Assembly: GCF_014646915.1 (NCBI RefSeq)
Contig: NZ_BMOE01000001.1
Span: 462,568-526,567 of the forward strand
Origin: Deinococcus aquiradiocola
Lineage (GTDB): Bacteria > Deinococcota > Deinococci > Deinococcales > Deinococcaceae
Direction: 5' to 3'
DNA: 64,000 nucleotides
Positions 26,963-34,523 of this stretch are shown in pieces. Within the stretch, counting starts at the first letter, position 1. Every line of letters begins with the position of its first letter. The translations under genes and the position numbers were made by a program. The notes under the pieces are model-generated. The model searched no databases and was not told the DNA's origin. It saw nothing but the letters and a program-made list of their open reading frames with translations.

Positions 26963-27385
26963 ATGAAACGGCAGTGGGGCGTGTGGGGGCTGGCGGCGGT
27001 GTTCGTGGGGGCGGGCGCGCTTCACCTGCTGCGGCCCTCGGTGTTCGATTCCATCGTGCCGCGCTGGGTGGCGCCGGGCGTGTTCCCGTCCGCGCGGAGC
27101 GTGACGCTGCTGAGCGGCGTGGCGGAACTGGCGGGCGGGCTGGGCCTGCTGTTCCCGCGGTCTCGGCGTGCAGCCGGGTGGGGGCTGGCGGCGCTGCTGG
27201 TGGCGGTGTTCCCGGCGAACGTGGAGATGGCGCGCACGCCGGAACGGTTCGGGCTTCCGGCGTGGGTGCTGTGGGTGCGCCTGCCGCTGCAGCCGCTGCT
27301 GGTGTGGTGGGCGCTGTGGGCGGGCCAGGGCGGCTGGAGGCAAGGGGCGGGCCGGGTCAGTCGGGGGCGTTCAGGGCCTGCCTGA
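26963..27385 (+). CDS. DoxX-like small membrane protein
   Basis: This 140-residue protein has four hydrophobic segments with short loops and the DoxX-like pattern: GALHLLRPSVFDSIVPRWVAP in the first loop, then LLSGVAELAGGLGLLFPRSRRAAGWGLAAL. DoxX-family proteins are associated with quinone or thiol redox chemistry in membranes, but this subgroup is uncharacterised. ATG 26963 was chosen because it begins the hydrophobic region; it is not preceded by a clear ribosome-binding site. Its last 29 bases overlap the 3' end of the convergent acyl-CoA synthetase gene. Confidence 0.72.
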   Translation: MKRQWGVWGLAAVFVGAGALHLLRPSVFDSIVPRWVAPGVFPSARSVTLLSGVAELAGGLGLLFPRSRRAAGWGLAALLVAVFPANVEMARTPERFGLPAWVLWVRLPLQPLLVWWALWAGQGGWRQGAGRVSRGRSGPA

Positions 27386-29273
27386 TCACGTCGAGCGCCT
27401 CGGGGTTCTCGAGGCTGGTGAGGTCGCCCGTCACGTCGCCCGTCACGAGCAGGTCGCGCAGCAGGCGGCGCATGATCTTGCCGCTGCGGGTGCGTGGCAC
27501 GGTGCTCACGATGACCACGCGGTCCGGCCGGGCGAGGCGGCCCACGCCCTGCACGACGGCGTCCGCGAGTTCCGCTTCGAGGGCCGGGCTGGGGAGCGTG
27601 CCTGCCCTCGGGACGACGAAGGCGACGGGCACGGTGCCGCGCAGGGGGTCGGGCCGCGCGACGACGGCCGCCTCGGACACGGCGGGGTGCGTGGTGAGGG
27701 CCGCTTCGAGTTCCATGGTGCCGATGCGGTGCCCGGCGACGTTCATCACGTCGTCCACGCGGCCCGTCACCCACAGCTGCCCGTCCGCGTCCATGAGGGC
27801 CGCGTCGGACGCGGCGTAGTGGCCGGGGTGGTCGCTGAGGTACACGGCGCGGTAGCGGTCGTGGTCGCCCCAGACGGTGCGCGCGAGGCTGGGGAACGGT
27901 TCGCTGAGCGTCAGGACGCCCAGTTCGCCGCTCGCGGCGGGCTGCCCGTCGTCCCGCAGGACCTGCGCGCGGTAGCCGGGGAGCGGTTCGCCGCAGGAGC
28001 CGGGGCGGGTGGGGGTCAGGCCGACCATGCTGCTCGCCCACGCGGTGCCTGTCTCGGTCTGCCCGTACGTGTTGTTCACGAAGATGCGGCCACCGCCGAG
28101 CGTGCCCTGCGTCCAGTGCCACGTTTCCGGGTCGAGCGGCTCGCCGACCAGCGCGACGAGCTGCAGGCGCGTGAGGTCGTGCCGGGCGACGGCGTCGTCC
28201 CCGGCGCGGCGCAGCATCCGCAGCGCGGTGGGCGCGGTGAACATCTTGGTGACGCCGTACCGTTCGAGCAGCGCGTACGGCCGTTCGGGCGTGGGGTGGT
28301 CGATGCCGCCCTCGTACACGACGAGCGTGGCGCCGTGCGCGAGGCCGCCCACGAGCGCGAAGATCGGGAAGGTGAGCCAGCCGACGTCGGCCGTGCACCA
28401 GTACACGTCGTCCGGGCGGAGGTTCAGGGACCACAGGACGTTGGCGTACGTGCCGACGAGGAAGCCTGCCGCGCTGTGCACGAGGCCCTTGGGTTTGCTG
28501 GTGGTGCCGCTCGTGTAGATGATGAAGCCCGGCTCGTTCGCCTCTACGGGCACGGGTTCCGCGTGGCGGGTCTGGGCGTCCAGCAGGGCGTGGAAGTCGT
28601 GCTCGCCCTGCTGCAGGGGCGCGTCCCGGTCCACGCGGCGCGCCACGACGACCGCGCCGACGCTGTCCACGCCCGTCATGGCTTCGCGCAGGGTGCTGAG
28701 CAGAGGCACGGGACGGCCGCGCCGCAGGGTGGCGTCCGTGCAGATCACGACCTTCGGTTGGGCGTCCGTGAGGCGGTCCCGGACGGCGCTGGCGCTGAAG
28801 CCCGCGAAGATCACGCTGTACACCGCCCCGATGCGGTAACACGCCTGAATGGCGATGAACGCCTCCGGGGCGTTGCTGAGGTAGATGCCGACCCGGTCGC
28901 CGCGCGTCACGCCGAGGTCCTGCAGGCACGCCGCGAACCGGGCGGTGGCCCGCGTGAGTCGGCCGTACGTCCACGTCTCGCGCAGGCCGTCCTCGCGCTC
29001 GTAGTGCAGGGCGACGCGGTGCGGGTCGTGCCGGTCGAGGCAGTTGACGCTCACGTTCAGGGTCGCGCCGGGAAAGTACCGGAAGTCGCCGAGCGTGCCG
29101 TCCAGGCCGCGTTCCGGCGGGGTGATCCAGTCGAGGTGCCGGGCGATCTCCAGCCAGTACGCTTCGGGCGGCAGGTCGCGCAGCCGCTGCGCTTCTTCGG
29201 GCGTGACGGGCGCGTCCCGGCGCAGGGTGTCGGTGGGCGGGACGAGCGGGGCGCGGAGCAGGACGTCATCCAT
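27357..29273 (-). CDS. Acetyl-CoA synthetase-like AMP-forming ligase
   Basis: This 638-residue ANL-superfamily enzyme activates a carboxylate with ATP and CoA. It aligns with Acs over its length: N-terminal WLEIARHLDWITPP and NVSVNCLDRH, P-loop YTSGTTSKPKG, VYWCTADVGWLTFP, the adenylate motif NNTYGQTETGTAW and the C-terminal catalytic Lys in RTRSGKIMRRLLR. In Acs the residue just before QTETG is Trp414, which limits the pocket to acetate; here it is Gly. A Trp-to-Gly change at this site is known to open the pocket to longer acids, so acetate may not be the main substrate. A TACACT at 29361-29366 is a possible leadered promoter. Confidence 0.88.
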   Translation of the reverse strand: MDDVLLRAPLVPPTDTLRRDAPVTPEEAQRLRDLPPEAYWLEIARHLDWITPPERGLDGTLGDFRYFPGATLNVSVNCLDRHDPHRVALHYEREDGLRETWTYGRLTRATARFAACLQDLGVTRGDRVGIYLSNAPEAFIAIQACYRIGAVYSVIFAGFSASAVRDRLTDAQPKVVICTDATLRRGRPVPLLSTLREAMTGVDSVGAVVVARRVDRDAPLQQGEHDFHALLDAQTRHAEPVPVEANEPGFIIYTSGTTSKPKGLVHSAAGFLVGTYANVLWSLNLRPDDVYWCTADVGWLTFPIFALVGGLAHGATLVVYEGGIDHPTPERPYALLERYGVTKMFTAPTALRMLRRAGDDAVARHDLTRLQLVALVGEPLDPETWHWTQGTLGGGRIFVNNTYGQTETGTAWASSMVGLTPTRPGSCGEPLPGYRAQVLRDDGQPAASGELGVLTLSEPFPSLARTVWGDHDRYRAVYLSDHPGHYAASDAALMDADGQLWVTGRVDDVMNVAGHRIGTMELEAALTTHPAVSEAAVVARPDPLRGTVPVAFVVPRAGTLPSPALEAELADAVVQGVGRLARPDRVVIVSTVPRTRSGKIMRRLLRDLLVTGDVTGDLTSLENPEALDVIRQALNAPD

Positions 29274-29389
29274 ACGGACCTCCGGGGGGCGTGCGTGGCG
29301 TGGCCGGGCGGGACGGGTCCCGCGCCAGCAGTGGTGCGGCGGTGATGCTGTCCGGGTCAGTGTAGCGCCGGGGGCGGTATCCTGCGCCC

Positions 29390-30214
29390 ATGCCTGCGCG
29401 CTCCACCCGTTTCCCTCTGCTCGCCGTGGATATCGGCAACACCAGCACCGTGCTGGGCCTCGCCGAACCCTCCCCGCTGTCGGACGAGCTGACGCTCACG
29501 CACACGTGGCGGCTGCGCAGCAACCGCGACCTGCTCCCGGACGACCTCGCGCTGCAGCTGCACAGCCTGCTGAACCTGAGCGGCGCGACCCCGCCGGGCA
29601 GCGCCGTCCTGTCGAGCGTCGCGCCGCCGCTCGGGCAGAACTACCTGCTGGCGCTCCGGCAGCACTTCGCGGTGGAGGCGCTGGAGGTCAGCGCGGAGAA
29701 CCTCCCGGACGTGCGGGTGGAGCTGGACCAGCCGACCGCGGTGGGCGCGGACCGCCTGTGCAACCTGTACGGCGCGGGCCGCTACCTGGACGGGTACGAG
29801 TACGCGGTGGTGGTGGATTTCGGGACGAGCACGAACTTCGACGTGATCGGGCGCGGGCGGCGCTTCCTGGGCGGGGTGCTCGCGACGGGCGCGCAGGTGT
29901 CGGCAGACGCGCTGTTCTCACGCGCGGCGAAACTGCCGCGCATCGCGCTGGAAGCGCCGCTGAGCGCCATCGGCAAGAACACGGTGCACGCGCTGCAGTC
30001 GGGCCTCGTGTACGGGTACGCCGAGATGGTGGACGGCCTGCTGCGCCGCGTGCGCGCCGAGCTGGACGCGCCCGCCGTGACCGTTGCGACGGGCGGTTTC
30101 GCGCGGACCATTCAGGGCATCTGCCGCGAGATCGACCATTACGACGAGACGCTCACCCTGCGCGGCATGGTGGAACTGTGGGTCAGTCAGACGCAGGGCG
30201 TGCGGGACCGCTGA
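29390..30214 (+). CDS. coaX: Type III pantothenate kinase
   Basis: CoaX phosphorylates pantothenate in the first step of coenzyme A synthesis and, unlike CoaA, is not inhibited by CoA. The 274-residue protein has the ASKHA-fold phosphate loops LLAVDIGNTSTVLGL and VVVDFGTSTNFDVI, the pantothenate-binding TAVGADRLCNLYGA and the late VATGGFARTI adenosine motif. ATG 29390 is leaderless (TATCCT at 29378-29383). It is divergent from the acyl-CoA synthetase gene, which consumes CoA. Confidence 0.95.
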   Translation: MPARSTRFPLLAVDIGNTSTVLGLAEPSPLSDELTLTHTWRLRSNRDLLPDDLALQLHSLLNLSGATPPGSAVLSSVAPPLGQNYLLALRQHFAVEALEVSAENLPDVRVELDQPTAVGADRLCNLYGAGRYLDGYEYAVVVDFGTSTNFDVIGRGRRFLGGVLATGAQVSADALFSRAAKLPRIALEAPLSAIGKNTVHALQSGLVYGYAEMVDGLLRRVRAELDAPAVTVATGGFARTIQGICREIDHYDETLTLRGMVELWVSQTQGVRDR

Positions 30215-30226
30215 CCGGGCGGGACC

Positions 30227-30928
30227 TCAGCGGACGCGGACGAACTTGCGGGCGGCCGCGTTCCAGTTGAGCTGCAGGGGCCGCGTCACCAGGGCGACCT
30301 GAATCCCGGCGTCGTCGCACGTGGCCTGCACGTCCGGCGGGACGGTCGCGAGGGCCGTCAGGGTGGTGTCGTAGCGTGAGGGGAGGTACTGCACGCCGAG
30401 CGTGACGCCCGCGAGGCAGTCGGGGACGGGACCGTCGATGAGGTCGTCGTCCGCGATGAGCGGCACGAGTTTCGGTTCGGGCAGCAGCGTGTCCGGCTGG
30501 CCCTGGCGCTGCAGCACGAAGCGGGTGCGGGCGCTGCAGCGGTCCTGCACGCACCACTCGTCGTTGAGCAGCAGGACGTTGCCGCCGCTCCCGCCGACGT
30601 ACAGCGCGGCGCGCAGCACGCCGACCGTCTCGCGGCCGTCCGGGAGGCGGGCCACGCCGCGCAGTTCGGCATAGGCGTGCGCGTCGTCGTACAGGGGGCG
30701 GAGGCGGGCGGTGGCCGTCCCCCAGTCGAGGCCCTGGGCGCGCAGGGTGGCGAGCGGGGTGGTATCGCCGCTGGCGGGCGTCCACGCGGCGTACTGCGCG
30801 GCGAGCAGGGCCGTGATGCCGCGCGCGGGCGCGGCGGCCCACGCCGTGCCGGTCACGGCGATGGCCGTGCCGAGCAGACCCGTGACGGCCCGGCGGGACG
30901 CACGGCATGAGAGAACCTTGAGAGCCAT
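30227..30928 (-). CDS. Exported hypothetical protein
   Basis: This 233-residue protein has an N-terminal signal sequence with a twin-arginine-like stretch (CRASRRAVTGLLGTAIAV) and a processing site near AWAAAP. The mature part has four cysteines, in WCVQDRCSAR, DCLAG and TCDDAG, which could form two disulfides. No family is recognised. ATG 30928 follows a TACACT box (30937-30942) by eight bases. The gene is convergent with coaX with only 12 bp between their stops. Confidence 0.7.
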   Translation of the reverse strand: MALKVLSCRASRRAVTGLLGTAIAVTGTAWAAAPARGITALLAAQYAAWTPASGDTTPLATLRAQGLDWGTATARLRPLYDDAHAYAELRGVARLPDGRETVGVLRAALYVGGSGGNVLLLNDEWCVQDRCSARTRFVLQRQGQPDTLLPEPKLVPLIADDDLIDGPVPDCLAGVTLGVQYLPSRYDTTLTALATVPPDVQATCDDAGIQVALVTRPLQLNWNAAARKFVRVR

Positions 30929-31130
30929 GAGCTCCGAGTGTAGCGCGCGGCGCGGCGTCCGTACCGCACGAAACCGCGCATTGAACGGCACGTTCACCCC
31001 GCATGGGGGCGGGGCATTTGCCTCGTGCCGCGCTCACCTTAAGGCCCTATGATGACGGCAAGCGAAACTCCAGCACGGCCCGGACCTCAGCACCCCCCGG
31101 CGCCGGCAACTCACACCAAGGAGCAGAATC

Positions 31131-31424
31131 ATGAAGCTGGTTCGGCAGGCGCACGAATTCGAGTATCGGGACGGACAGGGCATCGACCGCCTGGGTCATG
31201 CCGACGTGTGGGCCACGGCGCAGGGCGACCGCGCCGTGCTGGTGCTGCGCAACGTGGACGGCGGGCTCGGCGGGAACCAGCGCCTCGCACTGCTCGAGAA
31301 CGCGCGCCGCGCCCTGCACATGCTCGCCAGTTCACTCCTGCCCTTCCTGGTGCCGCGCGCCCGGCTGGACGTGTGGGTGCTGCGCCCCGGCGAGGAGAAA
31401 CCCCGCGCCCTCATCCTCCCCTGA
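31131..31424 (+). CDS. Small conserved hypothetical protein
   Basis: This 97-residue soluble protein is not recognised. It has an N-terminal strand region (FEYRDGQGIDRLGHADVWATAQGDRAVLVLR), a central helix (QRLALLENARRALHMLASSLLPFLV) and a C-terminal strand (RLDVWVLRPGEEKPRALIL). A TATGAT -10 box at 31048-31053 implies a ~70-base leader, with AAGGAG at 31118-31123. Having a real ribosome-binding site and its own terminator, it is probably a genuine, separately expressed gene. Confidence 0.7.
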   Translation: MKLVRQAHEFEYRDGQGIDRLGHADVWATAQGDRAVLVLRNVDGGLGGNQRLALLENARRALHMLASSLLPFLVPRARLDVWVLRPGEEKPRALILP

Positions 31425-31440
31425 GGACAGGCGCAAAGCG

Positions 31441-31471
31441 GGCGGGCCGAACCAGTGGGGTTCGGCCCGCC
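31441..31471 (+). terminator. Rho-independent terminator after the 97-residue gene
   Basis: A 13-bp stem from 31441-31453 to 31459-31471 around a 5-base loop is followed by TCGCTGTTT; it may also serve the convergent gene ending at 31542. Confidence 0.8.
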
Positions 31472-31541
31472 TCGCTGTTTCCGGCTGCGGGCATCACGCC
31501 CTGCACGCGGCGTCACCTGCCCCTGCCGACCGGGGTGCGGG

Positions 31542-31925
31542 TCACTCCAGCACGTAGCGCAGGCCGTCTTCCAGCGTCACGTCCGCGATCCGGTCGCGCG
31601 TCAGGATGACGTTGCGCCGCCACGGCATCCATTCGGTGCTGCCGGTGGTGGAGCGCAGGAAACCGCGCCGTCCGACCTCCGCGCCGCGCAGCAGGCCGTC
31701 CTCGAAGCCGGAGCGCAGCAGGGCGTGCAGCTGCTCGCGGTCCAGGTCGCCGGTCAGGCGCGCGCCGCGCACCTCGTCACCCTGCCCGTACAGTTCGGCC
31801 GGGAGGCCCCAGCCGCTGAGGGTCTGGGCAGCGAGGGCGCGCGACAGCGGCTGCGCGAAGCTGAGCTGCGTGTCCAGCTCGTGGCCGCGCACGCCTGCGG
31901 GGCGCTGTTCGGGCGCGCCCGTCAC
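31542..31925 (-). CDS. Hypothetical protein coupled to a DinB-family gene
   Basis: This 127-residue soluble protein is of unknown family. Its GTG start at 31925 overlaps the stop of the DinB-like gene (GTGA), so the two are co-translated. The sequence is helical in the N-terminal half (LSFAQPLSRALAAQTLSGWGLPAELYG), with a basic, aromatic segment near the end (GSTEWMPWRRNVILTRDRI). No catalytic motif is visible. Its only functional hint is the obligate pairing with the DinB-like protein. Confidence 0.65.
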   Translation of the reverse strand: MTGAPEQRPAGVRGHELDTQLSFAQPLSRALAAQTLSGWGLPAELYGQGDEVRGARLTGDLDREQLHALLRSGFEDGLLRGAEVGRRGFLRSTTGSTEWMPWRRNVILTRDRIADVTLEDGLRYVLE

Positions 31926-32449
31926 TGGCCTTCCTCCAGCTGGCGGCGGTGGTGCCGGATATGGTACGTGACCATGCGGAACCAGTCGTGCGCGTCGAGG
32001 TCGCCGAGGAAGGGGTGGTACGCGACGCGGCCGAGGTCGGCGGCCGCGAGGCGTTCACCGACCCCGGTGAGCTGCGCGTGACTGGCCTCCCAGCGGGCCG
32101 AGAGGGCTTCCCAGGGCTGTCCGGCGGACGGTTCGAGGTTCGCGGGGGCCAGGCGTCTGCCGTCCTGCGTGTGGCCGGGCGTGCGCTCCATGGGGCGCAG
32201 GGCCTTGTCGGACAGCAGCAGGGCCACGAGCCTGCCGACGTTCTCGTTGACGAGCAGGACGTGTTCCGCGACCTGCGCGGGACTCCAGCGGCCCTCGGAG
32301 GGCGCCTGCAGCCAGTGGTCCTGGCTGCCCCGGACGCCTTCCTCGAAGCGGCCGAAGGCCTTGTGGAGTTCGGCGAGCATTTCGGGTTGCGTCTCTCCGA
32401 ACGCGACGAGGACCCGCGTCCCCTGGGAGGGCTCTGATGGTGTGGTCAT
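31922..32449 (-). CDS. DinB/YfiT-like putative metal-dependent hydrolase
   Basis: This 175-residue four-helix-bundle protein belongs to the DinB/YfiT superfamily. The three metal-binding histidines can be placed: one in QVAEHVLLVNEN and two in the C-terminal YHIRHHRRQLEE (HxxHH pattern). Members include bacillithiol- or mycothiol-dependent S-transferases. Deinococcus makes bacillithiol, and a PIG-L deacetylase of the kind used in its synthesis is at 48332-49021, so a bacillithiol transferase is possible but unproven. ATG 32449 is leaderless (TACACT at 32455-32460). The Deinococcus lineage has many DinB paralogues. Confidence 0.85.
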   Translation of the reverse strand: MTTPSEPSQGTRVLVAFGETQPEMLAELHKAFGRFEEGVRGSQDHWLQAPSEGRWSPAQVAEHVLLVNENVGRLVALLLSDKALRPMERTPGHTQDGRRLAPANLEPSAGQPWEALSARWEASHAQLTGVGERLAAADLGRVAYHPFLGDLDAHDWFRMVTYHIRHHRRQLEEGQ

Positions 32450-32507
32450 GCCCCAGTGTACCGCCCGCACGCACCCTGCCCACAGCGTCACACGGCGCGG
32501 GGCACGC

Positions 32508-33371
32508 TCAGGTGTGCAGGCGTTCGCTGCCCGCGTACACGTTCAGGCGGCCCTGGCGCACGAAGCCGACGAGGGTGAGCCCGAGACTGACGGCCGTGTC
32601 CACCGCGAGGCTGCTGGGCGCGCCGACCGTCACGACGACCGCGACGCCTGCCAGGAGGGCCTTCTGCACGATCTCGAAGCCCGCGCGGCTGCTGGTGACG
32701 AGCACGCGGTCCGTGAGCGGCAGGTCGCCGCGCAGGCTGGCGGCCCCCACGAGTTTGTCGACGGCGTTGTGCCGTCCGACGTCCTCGAAGGCGTCCAGCA
32801 GGATGCCGTCCGGCGTGAAGAGGCCCGCCGCGTGCAGCCCGCCGCTCGCCTGGAAGGCGGGTTGCGCGGCCCGCAGGCGTTCCGGCAGGGCCGCGATCAG
32901 GTCCGGCGCGAGCGGCGGGACCGTCCAGCGGGGCGGGGCGGCGCGCAGCATGAGGCGCTCGACGCTGCCGCTGCCGCAGATGCCGCAGGCGCTGGTGGTG
33001 GTCGTGCCGCGCCGCGCGGCGAGGAGCACGTCCCGGTCACCGCTGACCCACATGACGTTCGGCGCGTCCGGGTCCGGCCAGACGCGCGTCACGGCGCCGC
33101 GCAGGCCCTCGGCGTGCAGCCAGCCGTGCACGAGCGGCAGGTCGTGACCGGGGGTACGCATCGTGACGTTCAGCGGCGTGCCGGGACCGCCCGCACCCTC
33201 GTCCGCGTCCGTACCGGCGTCCGGCAGGCGCAGTTCCAGCGGTTCCTCGACCGCCACGTCGTCCGGCTCGGGGTCGCTCCACGCACCGTACGCGTAGCGG
33301 CGCACGGGCAGGCGCGCGAGCAGCTCCCCGGCAGGCGAGGTGTCGTCCGGACGGGGCGGGAGCGGAGTCAC
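32508..33371 (-). CDS. fdhD: Formate dehydrogenase accessory sulfurtransferase FdhD
   Basis: FdhD passes sulfur from a cysteine desulfurase to the bis-MGD cofactor before it is inserted in formate dehydrogenase. The 287-residue protein has the CGICG loop (family CxxC) whose cysteines carry the persulfide, in SACGICGSGS, plus the GGLHAAGLF, FEDVGRHNAVDKLVGAA and VTSSRAGFEIVQKA blocks. GTG 33371 is leaderless (TATACT at 33378-33383). No formate dehydrogenase gene is in the window; mobA at 15726-16304 belongs to the same cofactor route. Confidence 0.94.
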   Translation of the reverse strand: MTPLPPRPDDTSPAGELLARLPVRRYAYGAWSDPEPDDVAVEEPLELRLPDAGTDADEGAGGPGTPLNVTMRTPGHDLPLVHGWLHAEGLRGAVTRVWPDPDAPNVMWVSGDRDVLLAARRGTTTTSACGICGSGSVERLMLRAAPPRWTVPPLAPDLIAALPERLRAAQPAFQASGGLHAAGLFTPDGILLDAFEDVGRHNAVDKLVGAASLRGDLPLTDRVLVTSSRAGFEIVQKALLAGVAVVVTVGAPSSLAVDTAVSLGLTLVGFVRQGRLNVYAGSERLHT

Positions 33372-33443
33372 GCGGCGAGTATAGCCACGGGTACGGGCGC
33401 GGCGGTGCAGGCCGGGTTCACGCTCTCCTGAACCGTTCCCGTC

Positions 33444-33618
33444 ATACGATGTCGATCCGATTCCGGGGCAGAACAGCGCCCTGCAGGACGCCTGCCCGCT
33501 TCTTGGGCAGAACGGACGCCCTGCAGGACGCCTGCCCGCTTCCAGCTCCTCCAGACCGTCCTTGTTGGCACCCTTATGTTCGGCTGAACTCCAATCGTTC
33601 AGCTCAAGACCGTATCAG
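33444..33618. repeat. Interspersed palindromic repeat, copy 3 (with duplicated module)
   Basis: The left end is ATACGATGTCGATCCGATTCC; the right end has the GGCTGAACTCC...GTTCAGCTCAAG hairpin and CCGTATCAG. It is the longest copy because the ~39-bp GGGCAG...CTGCCCGCTTC module occurs twice in tandem (33466-33504 and 33505-33543). TCA at 33615-33617 is the stop codon of the phosphoesterase gene. Confidence 0.9.
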
Positions 33619-34466
33619 GCGGGCAGGAACAGGTCCGGGTGCAGTGCCGTGAAGTCGCGGTACGCGCCTGCGTCCCTGGGGCGGCGATGCTCCGCCGTGA
33701 AGTCCCAGAACGGCGTGTAGATGCTGCGCGCACTGTGCAGCTCGTCGAGGAAGATGCGGGCGCTCAGGCCGCCGTGCTCCAGCAGCCCGGAGGTGCGGAA
33801 GCGCCGGGTGACGCCGCTCCGGTCGTACGGGACGGCGCGAATGGTGGGCGTCCACTGGCCGCCCTGCCCGTCGAGCAGCAGGTAGCGGGCGCGCGGGTCG
33901 CCGTCGAAGGGCGCGCCGACCGCGCCCGTATTGATGAGCCAGCGCCCGCCGTCGTCGCGCAGCAGCGGCCGGTGAATGTGGGACGCCACGAGCACCTGCG
34001 CGCCGGACGCGGAGAACAGTTCCGCCGCGCGTTCCGGCGTGGTGAACGCCCCGACCGCCTCGCGGTAGTGGTGCGGCGAGCCGTGCGCGACCACCACGTC
34101 CGGCAGGTCCGGCGTGTGGGGCCGCAGGGTCATGGGCCACCCGCGAATGACGTCCAGCAGGCCCGCGCGGTGCAGCTGCCGCGCACTCCAGTCGGTCGCG
34201 CCCCAGAAGGGGTCGGTGAACCAGTCGGCGGGCAGGTCGGGGCTGCGCTCCTGCCACAGCAGCATCAGGTCGTCGTGGTTGCCGAGCGTGAAGGTCGCGC
34301 CGGGCAGCGCGAGGACGCGTTCCAGGCAGGCGACGCTGTCCGGGCCGCGGTTGACGACGTCGCCGTTCACGATCACCCGGTCCGGGTTCTGGCCCTGCAG
34401 GTCGCTCAGCACGGCGTCCAGGGCGTCGAGGTTGCCGTGAATGTCGGCGATGACGGCGAGGCGCAC
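33615..34466 (-). CDS. Metallophosphoesterase (YfcE/MJ0936-like)
   Basis: This 283-residue calcineurin-like phosphoesterase has the full metal-site series: DIHGN (from VIADIHGNLDAL), GDVVNRGP, GNHDD, AHGSPHH and SHIHRP, so it should be an active dimetal phosphatase or phosphodiesterase. The C-terminal 70 residues are an extension with many aromatic residues. The substrate is not predictable. GTG 34466 is leaderless (TATACT at 34473-34478), and the TGA stop coincides with the end of repeat copy 3. It is divergent from the FGGY kinase gene. Confidence 0.88.
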   Translation of the reverse strand: MRLAVIADIHGNLDALDAVLSDLQGQNPDRVIVNGDVVNRGPDSVACLERVLALPGATFTLGNHDDLMLLWQERSPDLPADWFTDPFWGATDWSARQLHRAGLLDVIRGWPMTLRPHTPDLPDVVVAHGSPHHYREAVGAFTTPERAAELFSASGAQVLVASHIHRPLLRDDGGRWLINTGAVGAPFDGDPRARYLLLDGQGGQWTPTIRAVPYDRSGVTRRFRTSGLLEHGGLSARIFLDELHSARSIYTPFWDFTAEHRRPRDAGAYRDFTALHPDLFLPA

Positions 34467-34523
34467 CCGCCGAGTATAGAGCGCCGCCCGCGCTGCCCCC
34501 GCCCGGTGTGCTTCACTCTGGTC

